A stretch of DNA of 18,205 bases from Candidatus Pacearchaeota archaeon (GTDB lineage: Archaea; Nanobdellota; Nanobdellia; Pacearchaeales; GW2011-AR1). Made by a program: the position numbers and the translations under genes. How positions within the stretch are numbered: the stretch's first letter is position 1; every line of letters starts with the position of its first letter. The stretch is from NCBI GenBank assembly GCA_003554465.1, contig PWGL01000025.1, positions 1 to 18,205 of the forward strand, given 5' to 3'. A model generated the notes under the pieces. It saw only the letters and a list, made by a program, of their open reading frames with translations, was not told the origin of the DNA and did not search any database. Below are positions 1 to 7,538 of the stretch, piece after piece.

Positions 1-573
1 AAAATTATCATCTTCTATTTCGTCTAGCAAAACTTTTCCATAAGTTCTTGCTTCTTCCCCATGATTTCCATTCATTAAATTTCTTTTAATGTTTTTTTTC
101 AATCTTTTTCTAGCCATTCTAAAATTAGGGTTATTTGGATCTTCAAAAGGCTTATTTTCTTCCTCAAATTTTTGTGAAAGATTTATGTATTTTCCAAAAT
201 TCCCTACAGTACTATCCACCTGGCCATTTAACCTTATAAGAAAATTTGCAGCATCATCCATCCCTTCATCGTCAATATAACCTTTGAACACCTCTTGGGC
301 ATTACTTGTTGCATAATTATCGGCCATTTTGAAGAAAGATTTTCCTAAACTAGGCAATTTTATAGCTAAATTATGATGACTTGCATTTGCTATGTCATTA
401 ATACCTGTAAAATTTTTAACAGCTGAAGAACCAATTATTCTTTCTAATTTTCTGGCTTGTGTTCTTACTTCTCTTTCGTCACCTTGATTATCTTGTATAG
501 CTTTTGCTATAGGGCCAGCTCTCTCAGCCTTTTTGAATTTTCTTTGAAATTCTGTAAATTTCGGATTTGCCAT
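1..573 (-). CDS. Partial hypothetical protein (C-terminus beyond the window)
   Basis: An open frame starts at the ATG whose complement is at 571-573 (MANPKFTEFQRKFKK...) and stays open for 191 codons to the window edge, so the C-terminus is missing. The visible part is hydrophilic and mostly helical-looking. It starts with a basic stretch (residues 1-30), has a middle part with GxNDIANASHHNLAIKLPSLGKS (about 75-100), and then charged stretches rich in K, R and E (about 140-191). I see no signal peptide, membrane segment or known catalytic motif, and I do not recognise the family. A TATA-like stretch lies 50-60 bases upstream with a small dyad near the expected transcription start. It is transcribed in the same direction as the PEP synthase gene upstream, with about 150 bases between, so it probably has its own promoter. 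The gene is convincing because of its uninterrupted length in AT-rich DNA and normal amino-acid composition. Confidence 0.75.
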   Translation of the reverse strand, partial: MANPKFTEFQRKFKKAERAGPIAKAIQDNQGDEREVRTQARKLERIIGSSAVKNFTGINDIANASHHNLAIKLPSLGKSFFKMADNYATSNAQEVFKGYIDDEGMDDAANFLIRLNGQVDSTVGNFGKYINLSQKFEEENKPFEDPNNPNFRMARKRLKKNIKRNLMNGNHGEEARTYGKVLLDEIEDDNF

Positions 574-599
574 TTTATATATTTATTATTTTTATTTTA

Positions 600-635
600 G
601 TTACTTCTCGATAGTAACACTACTATATAAATATT
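600..635 (-). promoter_or_regulatory. Probable promoter with small dyad for the partial gene
   Basis: A TATA-like stretch on the minus strand (complement of about 623-635) lies 50-60 bases before the ATG at 573. A dyad GTTACT-(7)-AGTAAC at 600-618 falls where transcription would start. The remainder of the 574-726 spacer is AT-rich and shows no other gene. A regulatory role for the dyad is inference. Confidence 0.35.
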
Positions 636-726
636 TCGGTTTTGTGAAATTAGTGCTTAGAAAAGCTATAAATGTCAAATTTTTTAAATGTTTTTGCATT
701 ATTCTGTATTTAATTATTTTTAATTG

Positions 727-3700
727 TTAAAATATGTCTAAAACATCACCTTCGTCGCCATTATCTTTTTCCTCTTCTTCCTCTCCATTGTTATTATAAT
801 TGCTATCTTCTTCATTTATTTCCTGTTTATTCTCTTGATTATTATGGTCTTTATAATCTTTTTCATCCTGGCCGTACTCATCATTTGAATCAGAAACTTC
901 TTGATTTTTGGAATCTCCCCTCTGGTTTTCTTCATGGTTTTCTTCTTTTTCAAATGAATCTTTAGTATTGTCCTCATTATAATCAACTTTATTGCTATCA
1001 TCACTATTGCTATCATCACCTGATTGTTGAGAATTATAACAATCTTTACAAACTACTTTCTTATCCGGTTCAGGCATAACAGGGACTTCTGCTGTTTTTC
1101 CACATTCGGGGCAATTTATCTTATACAAAATTTTGTTTCCTTTGAATACTCTTTCAAAATCTTGCTGTTTTGAATTATTTTCTTTGTTATCATTATTGTT
1201 GTTGTTATCCCCTATATTTCTCTCGCTTTCTTCTGGTTTTTCTGATTGTCCATCTTCATTATCATTCTCTCCTTTTTCTTCCCCACTTGCTTTTTCCTGG
1301 TTTGTTTCTTCATGATTTTCTTCTTTCTTTGGTTTTATTTCCCCTTTTTGAATTTTTTTATAACAATCCTTGCAATAAACTTCTTTTCCTGGCTTAGGCT
1401 TAAATGGAACTTCTGACTCCCCATTACAATTGTCACAATTAATCTTGTAAAGTTTCCTTCCAAAATCATCTTCCTTGCCAGTATCTTTCCAACTCATATC
1501 TTCTTCCTCGGGAGTTTTTTCTGGCTCTTTATTTTGCTCACTATTTGTCTCTTCATAACTTTCATCTGGTTTTTCTTTTTTTGGTTTTTCTTCTTTTAGC
1601 TTTTCTTCTTTTGATACTTCTTCTTTTTCTTTTCTTATTTCTTCTATAGCCTTTTCTTTCTTTTCAGGAGGGTCTTCCTTTAACTTTTCTTCCCTTTTTC
1701 CTCCCTCTATCTCTTCTCCTATTTTCTTTGCAGTTTCACCATCATCTATACTATCTGATATTTCTTCATTGGACTTTTTTTCTTGATTTTCTTCCTTGCT
1801 TTGCTCTTGGTTTTTTTCTCCAAATTCACTATCTACATACTGTCCTGCCACATTTGTATCAGGAATCTCTTCTCCTGAATTATCTTTTTCGAAGTTTTTT
1901 TCTTTTCCTTTTTCTTTTCCTTTTTCTTTTCCTTTTTCTTTATCATATTCTTCAGGAGTTTTTTCTGGCTCTTTATTTTGCTCACTATTTGTCTCTTCAT
2001 AACTATCCCTTTCATTTTTCTCCTGACCTAATTCATCAGTTTTCTTTTCAAAATCTGATTCCTCGCTCATACTTCTCTCTTCTTCTTTTTCTACATTTGC
2101 TTCTTTTTGATTCTGTATATTTGTTTCTCCTGAATTATCTAATGATTCTCGGGAATTATCTTCTTCCTGAGTTTCTTTCTCTTCCATAGACTTAACTAGT
2201 TTTGAAACTGATTCTGCCTTGTCTGCATTAACACTTATTGAATCTATACCTTTTCTAACTAAGAATTCTGCCATCTTTTCCTTGCTGCCAGCCTGTCCGC
2301 AAATACTTGTTTCCACACCGTATTTTTTACATTCATCTATTACTTCTTCTATCTGTTTTAAAACTGCGGGGTGCATTTCATCATATAAATACTGGACATG
2401 TTCATTATTTCTGTCTATAGCTAATGTATATTGGGTTAAATCATTAGTTCCAAAACTTACGAAATCTACACCTTCTTTGCAAATTCCATCTATTATTTGA
2501 GATGATGCAGGTGTTTCTATCATTACACCTAATTTTAGGTCTGCTCCTAACTCACTCATTATTTTCTTTACCTCTTTAACCTCTTCAACAGTTATAACTT
2601 GTGGCAAAAACAGCCCTACTTTTTTAGTATTGTCATCATCAGACCTTACCAAGGCCTTAATTTCTGCTTTTAACAATTCTTTATTCTTTAATCCTAATCT
2701 AACACCATGCATTCCAAGCATTGGGTTAGATTCTTTTCTGTCGGGGGATCCTTCTAGGTTTTCATACTCATCACTCCTCATGTCACTAGTTCTGACCCAT
2801 AATTCTTCAAAATGTTCTGCAATTTTGCTGACACCATTATAGATTATATCTTCATATTTATCAAGCTCATCATTAGCTAAAAACCCTTCTGGGTGTTTTC
2901 CAGATTCTGCTATTATTCCTTCTAATCTCAATAGCCCTACTTTTTTACATCCTGTTTTAGCAGCTCTTCCTGCTGCAGAAGGTAAATCCACAATTACCTT
3001 TATATCTGTTTTAGTTTCTACTACTGGATTTATCTCTACTTTCTCTTCCTTTTTTCCCTCACTTGTAGTTTCTCCCTCGTAAACTTTCCCGTCATAACCA
3101 TCTATAGTAATTAACTGGCCATCTTCTAAATCCTGGGTTGCTGTGTCTGTCCCAACCACACATGGGATCCCCATTTCTCTAGAAACTATTGAAGCATGAG
3201 CAGTCATCCCTCCCTCATCTGTAACTATTGCTGAAGATTTTTGCATAGAAACAACCATATCCGGATTAGTCATCTTAGTAACTAAGACATCTCCTTTTTT
3301 TACCTTATTCAAGTCTGAAATTTCATGCACAATTTTAACCTTTCCTGTACCTATTCCGGGAGAGGCAGCCTGTCCACTCAAAATTTCTTTTCCCTCTATT
3401 TCTTGCTCGTCTCCTCTTTCTTTCTTTTCAAGCGTCGTTATCGGCCTAGTTTGAACAATATAAATTTCGCTATTTTCTATTGCAAACTCTATATCTTGAG
3501 GTTCCCCATAATGATCTTCTAATTTGATAGCAAAATTGGCTAGCCTTTTAGCTTCATAATCACTTAGTACTTGTTGGCTACTTCTTTCAGGAGTTAGCTC
3601 TACAAATTTATTTTCTCCTGCAGAATCCCTAGTCATAGCTATTTTTTTATTTGCAACCTCTTTCTCTTTTAATTCTAATTCCCTATTTACAATATATCTA

Positions 3701-4488
3701 TCGGGTTTAATTTTCCCAGAAACAATCCCTTCTCCAAGTCCAAAAACTGATTCTACAATTATACTTTCGTCCTGAGTTACAGGATTTCTGCTAAAAATTA
3801 CTCCCGACTTATCTGAATCGACCATCTTTTGGATAACTACTGCTATATAGACTTTTTCATGCTCAAATCCTTTTTTTATCCTATAATATACCGACCTAGA
3901 TGTAAATAAAGAGGCAAAGCACTTCTTGACAGACATTATTAATTTCTCTTTTCCTTTGACATTTAGGAAAGTTTCTTGTTGTCCTGCAAAAGATGCCTCG
4001 GCAGAGTCTTCTGCAGTAGCACTACTTCTAACTGCCACAAATGTTGGTTCATGACCATTCTTCAAAATACTTAGGGCAGGGCCTTCTGCTCCGACAGATC
4101 CCTCACTAGATAAAATTTCATATGCTTCTAAAATCTCTTCTTTTAGGTCTTTTGGCATTTCTGCCTTCACTATTTTTTCCCTTATCTCTTTAACAATTTG
4201 GCTTAACTTTTCGGTATCTTCAGCATCAATATCTTTAAGATTTTTATAAATTTCATTTATGAGTCCTGTCTCTTCAAGAAAATATGAGTATGCTTTTGCA
4301 GTTGTTGTAAATCCTGGAGGTATTGGAAAGTCATTATTTTGCATCTCTCCTAGGTTGGCAGACTTTCCCCCTACTTCTGAAACATTATCTTTCCCTAAGT
4401 CAGAGAACCACCTAATATATTTCTCTCTTAACTCTTGGCTCTTCTTCTCTTTCTTCTTATAGTTATCTACCTCTTTTTGTAAATCCAT
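727..4488 (-). CDS. ppsA: Phosphoenolpyruvate synthase with long acidic, double zinc-ribbon C-terminal extension
   Basis: The first ~770 residues are a complete PEP synthase (pyruvate, water dikinase), which converts pyruvate and ATP to PEP, AMP and phosphate in gluconeogenesis. Residues 25-370 are the ATP-grasp nucleotide-binding domain (GGKSANLGEM, VAVRSSATAEDS, VQTRPITTL). Residues about 395-480 are the swivelling phosphohistidine domain with GGMTAHASIVSRE, catalytic His431. Residues about 500-770 are the PEP/pyruvate barrel (GMHGVRLGL, GTNDLTQYTL, SICGQAG with Cys730). The usual family length is 750-820, but this protein has 1253 residues. The extra ~480 are a low-complexity chain of E, K, D, N and S holding two CxxC-x17-CxxC zinc ribbons (Cys1018/1021/1039/1042 and 1126/1129/1147/1150) and ending in DEGDVLDIF. 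The tail is in frame without a break and contains an internal 50-bp duplication. The upstream gap of about 100 bases implies its own promoter. The enzyme call is firm; the role of the tail is unknown. Confidence 0.95.
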   Translation of the reverse strand: MDLQKEVDNYKKKEKKSQELREKYIRWFSDLGKDNVSEVGGKSANLGEMQNNDFPIPPGFTTTAKAYSYFLEETGLINEIYKNLKDIDAEDTEKLSQIVKEIREKIVKAEMPKDLKEEILEAYEILSSEGSVGAEGPALSILKNGHEPTFVAVRSSATAEDSAEASFAGQQETFLNVKGKEKLIMSVKKCFASLFTSRSVYYRIKKGFEHEKVYIAVVIQKMVDSDKSGVIFSRNPVTQDESIIVESVFGLGEGIVSGKIKPDRYIVNRELELKEKEVANKKIAMTRDSAGENKFVELTPERSSQQVLSDYEAKRLANFAIKLEDHYGEPQDIEFAIENSEIYIVQTRPITTLEKKERGDEQEIEGKEILSGQAASPGIGTGKVKIVHEISDLNKVKKGDVLVTKMTNPDMVVSMQKSSAIVTDEGGMTAHASIVSREMGIPCVVGTDTATQDLEDGQLITIDGYDGKVYEGETTSEGKKEEKVEINPVVETKTDIKVIVDLPSAAGRAAKTGCKKVGLLRLEGIIAESGKHPEGFLANDELDKYEDIIYNGVSKIAEHFEELWVRTSDMRSDEYENLEGSPDRKESNPMLGMHGVRLGLKNKELLKAEIKALVRSDDDNTKKVGLFLPQVITVEEVKEVKKIMSELGADLKLGVMIETPASSQIIDGICKEGVDFVSFGTNDLTQYTLAIDRNNEHVQYLYDEMHPAVLKQIEEVIDECKKYGVETSICGQAGSKEKMAEFLVRKGIDSISVNADKAESVSKLVKSMEEKETQEEDNSRESLDNSGETNIQNQKEANVEKEEERSMSEESDFEKKTDELGQEKNERDSYEETNSEQNKEPEKTPEEYDKEKGKEKGKEKGKEKNFEKDNSGEEIPDTNVAGQYVDSEFGEKNQEQSKEENQEKKSNEEISDSIDDGETAKKIGEEIEGGKREEKLKEDPPEKKEKAIEEIRKEKEEVSKEEKLKEEKPKKEKPDESYEETNSEQNKEPEKTPEEEDMSWKDTGKEDDFGRKLYKINCDNCNGESEVPFKPKPGKEVYCKDCYKKIQKGEIKPKKEENHEETNQEKASGEEKGENDNEDGQSEKPEESERNIGDNNNNNDNKENNSKQQDFERVFKGNKILYKINCPECGKTAEVPVMPEPDKKVVCKDCYNSQQSGDDSNSDDSNKVDYNEDNTKDSFEKEENHEENQRGDSKNQEVSDSNDEYGQDEKDYKDHNNQENKQEINEEDSNYNNNGEEEEEKDNGDEGDVLDIF
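1511..2004. repeat. ppsA: Exact 50-bp direct repeat plus 12-bp tandem repeat inside the ppsA tail
   Basis: Bases 1511-1560 and 1955-2004 are identical over 50 bp and encode the same peptide YEETNSEQNKEPEKTP in the PEP synthase tail. Directly beside the second copy, about 1899-1942 is a tandem array of a 12-bp unit encoding repeated GKEK. Identity at the DNA level points to recent duplication rather than selection on protein sequence alone. Confidence 0.85.
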
Positions 4489-4499
4489 TTTTGTTTAAT

Positions 4500-4519
4500 A
4501 ACTCTAAATATTAGGAGTT
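4500..4519. promoter_or_regulatory. Imperfect palindrome in the ppsA upstream region
   Basis: AACTCTAAATATTAGGAGTT matches its own reverse complement at 16 of 20 positions and sits 12-31 bases upstream of the ppsA ATG, where the transcription start or initiator region of a short-leader archaeal gene would lie. This placement suits an operator, but no regulator can be named. The rest of the 4489-4594 gap is AT-rich. Confidence 0.35.
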
Positions 4520-4594
4520 AATAAAGTTTTTGCTTAATATGTAGGCAAAAAGAGGGAAGAAAAAAATAAAATTTTCTTTATTTATATTTGATAA

Positions 4595-5137
4595 TTATTT
4601 TTCCTTGTTTTGATAAAGAATTCTAACGTGGCACGGCAATTTTGGTTTTACTCTTTTTAACGCACCATATACTAATTTTCTATTTTTTTCATTATATAAT
4701 GCCAGTAAAAATATAGTTTTATTTTTATTAACCACTGCTGATCTCCCCATCACACTTCCGAAAGATTGAGCCATTCCAGTATTAATTCTTTCACCTTTTG
4801 AAGCCCCAGAATAAACTTTATTTTCCCTTATAATTTGGTGAGGGTATGTCTTAACCTCAAAATAAAATTCTTCTGGAATTTGTTTGTGAAGCAGCCTTAA
4901 AACATATTTTCTTGCTGACTCTAGTGCATTATCCCTAATCTGAACTTTTTCTCCTGAAACAAGTTTAATTATATGATTCATTTTACCTGCCTCCCAGTCA
5001 CTTTTTTGCCCCATTTTGAATCTCGTAACCTTATTTAAAGGGACTGTCTTTATGTAATTCTTCTTGCTTTTACTGCTCTTCCTAGTATAAGGAGTTATAT
5101 TCCTCTTACTATACGATGAAGCTTTTCTTAATGCCAT
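4595..5137 (-). CDS. rpl10e: Large-subunit ribosomal protein L10e (uL16 family)
   Basis: This is the archaeal/eukaryotic counterpart of bacterial L16, a 50S component near the P-site and central protuberance that contacts tRNA and the peptidyl-transferase region. At 180 residues it has the usual length. The recognisable core runs from ALESARKYVLRLLHK (about 78-92) through EEFYFEVKTYPHQIIRENK and GERINTGMAQSFGSVMGRSA, the conserved glycine-rich loop with the invariant TGM, to ALKRVKPKLPCHVRI near the C-terminus. The N-terminus is strongly basic. The gene starts 6 bases after the L35Ae stop and is clearly co-transcribed with it. The stop codon is a normal TAA, which matters for judging the TAA inside the thermosome gene of this window. 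Confidence 0.93.
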   Translation of the reverse strand: MALRKASSYSKRNITPYTRKSSKSKKNYIKTVPLNKVTRFKMGQKSDWEAGKMNHIIKLVSGEKVQIRDNALESARKYVLRLLHKQIPEEFYFEVKTYPHQIIRENKVYSGASKGERINTGMAQSFGSVMGRSAVVNKNKTIFLLALYNEKNRKLVYGALKRVKPKLPCHVRILYQNKEK

Positions 5138-5143
5138 TTTATT

Positions 5144-5431
5144 TTATTTTTTATCAGTTTTCTTATTTTTTTGGTTTTTAATATCACATTCTTTATTTAT
5201 AGCCTGGCCAGGTAGTCCTCTCTCAAAAATGGCCCTTACTAGACCTTTATTTCCGTGTGTACTAGTTATATTTCCCTTAATTTTCTTTCCAGATTCTGAA
5301 ACCCATTCTGCTTCCACACCCACAAATTTTTCTGCATCTTCTTTATTTTTTGTACCCACATCTAGTAAAAAGTGCCTAGGCTTGAAATTATGCCTTCCTC
5401 TCCTAAACTGAATAATTTTAGCTTTTTCCAT
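5144..5431 (-). CDS. rpl35ae: Large-subunit ribosomal protein L35Ae
   Basis: A 95-residue protein of the archaeal/eukaryotic L35Ae family, a small beta-barrel 50S protein that binds 23S rRNA. Family features visible are the basic N-terminal strand (FRRGRHNFKPRHFLLDV), the middle VGVEAEWVSESGKKIKGNI, and the conserved THGNKGLVRAIFERGLPGQAI near residues 58-78. A lysine-rich end follows (KNQKNKKTDKK). It is the first gene of a two-gene ribosomal operon with L10e. A TATA-like box lies 29-36 bases before the ATG, between this gene and the stop of the nucleotidyltransferase gene, so it probably has its own promoter and a very short leader. Confidence 0.93.
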   Translation of the reverse strand: MEKAKIIQFRRGRHNFKPRHFLLDVGTKNKEDAEKFVGVEAEWVSESGKKIKGNITSTHGNKGLVRAIFERGLPGQAINKECDIKNQKNKKTDKK

Positions 5432-5459
5432 TTTCTTAATTAAAACTGAGAATAAAGGG

Positions 5460-5467
5460 TTTAAAAA
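5460..5467 (-). promoter_or_regulatory. TATA-like box for the L35Ae-L10e operon
   Basis: The minus strand reads TTTTTAAA here, 29-36 bases upstream of the L35Ae ATG (5431) and just past the stop of the preceding gene. This is the expected archaeal TATA spacing for a leaderless or nearly leaderless transcript. Confidence 0.5.
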
Positions 5468-5479
5468 TGTTTAGATAGT

Positions 5480-7348
5480 TTATAATACCACTTCAAAAGA
5501 CCCTATCTCTTTTTTTAATATTGAGAATATCTCAGGATTTATTTTAACTTCCTTTTTACCTTTCTGCTTATCTAAGGCTTTATTAAACTCCTCATTGTCA
5601 CTATTTACTAATCCTTTTCCTGGATCAATTTTCTTTACTTGCCCTTCATCAATTAAAAATGTGTCTTCCCCCACTACCAATTCATACTCCTTATCTTCAG
5701 TTTTTAGTCTCATGCCACTCTTTTGAAGACCTATTAGTTCTTTTCTTTGATTATACTCTATCAATCTATTTAGTAAGACATTTGCATCTTTCCTTAATTT
5801 TTCTACCTCATGTCTCTTTATTTTATTCTTATTTTTTTCCTTATTTTTCTTTTTATTTTTGTCAAAATTGACCTCTATATCTTTATTTTTAGATTCAGAA
5901 ACTTTCTTCAATGTTTTTAGGTCTTGTTTAGACATTTGCCCCTTGTCCACTAATTCTTCCTTAAATTTCTTAATTAAAGCCTTGTCTTGCTTCTTATTAA
6001 ATATATTTTTTAATATTTCAAAAATCCCATTATGTACATCCTCAAGAGTTTTTTTCTGACTCCTTTCCTCAATTTGTTTTCTCAAGTCTTTCATCCTACT
6101 TAAAAAATCTTCTGCATCTTGCAAAAATCCATCTACCTGTTTTCCAGTAAACTCTTTGACTTTTCCATGCTCAAAATCTTTATAAGCCTTAACAATTCTC
6201 TTTAATATGTCAGAATATTTTTTTTCTAAAATACCTTCTTTCTTCACGAAAGTGTCTAAAAATATTTTTGGGGCATTTGATGTTTTTGGAGGTGGTAACC
6301 CATAAAGCATAAGTAACGCTTGAGCAGGTGTTAAAATTCCCCAGTATATATCTTTAATAACTACATCCCTTAGATTCTTCTTAACCATATCACTTACTTG
6401 GTCTCCCATAGACATAAATTTGTCTATTGCTTCGGGACTCGGCTTTAACTTCCCCATTCCTAAAAGCAATTTCCAAGGCATAAAAGTTCCGCTATCATAT
6501 AACGGGATACCATCTCTTATAAATGTGAAAATTACAGGATTTGCATCTTTAACATTTTCCCAAAAATCAGTTAGTATATATGTCTGAATATGTAAATGGA
6601 CATCGGTGCCGGCCAACTCTCTTGCCTCTGCCTCATACTGATAAATTATTCCTCTTAATTTTTCCTTCAAGTGAAGTCTCGGCATTCTCTTTACATCTGT
6701 ATCATCAATAATTATGTAAATATCTATATCGCTAGTTTTTTTCGCTTTCCCTGTAATAAAGCTTCCTCCTAAAACATAAGATGTTACATACTTTTCAAAT
6801 TTGTTTAAAACTAGAGATTTATGAATTTCTGCCAATCTTAGAGTTTCTAAAAATTTCTTTTTATCATATAAGGGGTAAGCCATAGAGTATGCAGAAACCA
6901 TTTCAAACTTACTGTCTAAACAAAAATTCCACATATCGACAGGAGTTTTAATGTGTAACCAGACTTTTGGCCCCATATCTTTGGCCAATTCAACCATTCC
7001 TGCCTTAATTTCTTTTATTTTCTTAAATTTTTCTTCAGGAATTACTATTGCTAAATGTATTGGCTTCTTTTCAGCCTCTTCTTTTGGAACTCTTTCCTCT
7101 TCTACAATTTTTTTAGATGCTTTTGGAGGTAATATCCCCATAGCAAAAACAAATTTATATTTTTCAAGAATTTTATCTTTCAGTGTTTGTAATTTTTCTT
7201 TAATTTCCTCCATCTCTTTTTTCTTGTTCTCGTCAACCTGCGGCATCCCTTGTACGCCTTCCTGACCAGATTTATAGTTCATATTTACATCTTTCACATC
7301 TTCAGCCAAACTCTTATCTTCTTTGTCCTTAGCCATATATTTAGCCAT
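5480..7348 (-). CDS. Large protein with a pol-beta-type nucleotidyltransferase domain
   Basis: The 622-residue protein has a nucleotidyltransferase core in its middle: LGGSFITGKAKKTSDIDIYI, with Gly194-Gly195-Ser196, the metal-binding pair Asp207 and Asp209, and a likely third acidic residue Asp249 (GTDVHLHIQTY). All three catalytic acids are therefore present. Before it lies a charged helical segment (about 40-70) and a globular part (about 95-190). After it comes a helical region (about 300-450), a very lysine-rich linker (about 490-515, repeated KNKEKNK-like) and a small C-terminal domain ending EIGSFEVVL. No TM segment is seen. The substrate cannot be read from sequence. It might be an RNA or protein nucleotidylating enzyme, and its position directly upstream of two ribosomal protein genes in the same direction is suggestive only. 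The family as a whole I know only as predicted nucleotidyltransferase-domain proteins. Confidence 0.8.
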   Translation of the reverse strand: MAKYMAKDKEDKSLAEDVKDVNMNYKSGQEGVQGMPQVDENKKKEMEEIKEKLQTLKDKILEKYKFVFAMGILPPKASKKIVEEERVPKEEAEKKPIHLAIVIPEEKFKKIKEIKAGMVELAKDMGPKVWLHIKTPVDMWNFCLDSKFEMVSAYSMAYPLYDKKKFLETLRLAEIHKSLVLNKFEKYVTSYVLGGSFITGKAKKTSDIDIYIIIDDTDVKRMPRLHLKEKLRGIIYQYEAEARELAGTDVHLHIQTYILTDFWENVKDANPVIFTFIRDGIPLYDSGTFMPWKLLLGMGKLKPSPEAIDKFMSMGDQVSDMVKKNLRDVVIKDIYWGILTPAQALLMLYGLPPPKTSNAPKIFLDTFVKKEGILEKKYSDILKRIVKAYKDFEHGKVKEFTGKQVDGFLQDAEDFLSRMKDLRKQIEERSQKKTLEDVHNGIFEILKNIFNKKQDKALIKKFKEELVDKGQMSKQDLKTLKKVSESKNKDIEVNFDKNKKKNKEKNKNKIKRHEVEKLRKDANVLLNRLIEYNQRKELIGLQKSGMRLKTEDKEYELVVGEDTFLIDEGQVKKIDPGKGLVNSDNEEFNKALDKQKGKKEVKINPEIFSILKKEIGSFEVVL

Positions 7349-7538
7349 GTTTATACTTTTATAAATGTTATGTCAACAATAATTTAGTGTATTTAAAAAG
7401 TATTTAAACAAAAAATTTAAGATAATTAAGTGAAAAATTTTGCTGGATTTAACATTATATAATGACCTATCTATGACATCTAATGGTTTTTTAGTATATG
7501 CTTGGGAGTATAATGTTTTAAGAAATCGAATTAAATAA
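7349..7538. other. Spacer with TATA repeats and an inverted repeat
   Basis: No gene is seen here. Two TATTTAAA-type boxes around 7389-7408 probably serve the nucleotidyltransferase gene. CATTATATAATG at 7453-7464 is a perfect palindrome. AACATTATA at 7451-7459 and TATAATGTT at 7509-7517 form a 9-bp inverted repeat around 49 bases. The stretch lies just after the AbiEii stop codon. Confidence 0.5.

Noticed and set aside
1899..1942. Tandem 12-bp repeat as a possible CRISPR or minisatellite array
   Set aside because: There are no spacers and the unit is a codon-phase repeat (GKEK) inside a coding frame.
1133..2189. Plus-strand open frames opposite the PEP synthase tail
   Set aside because: They are F/L/S-rich complements of an E/K-rich low-complexity coding strand, with no independent start signals or motifs.
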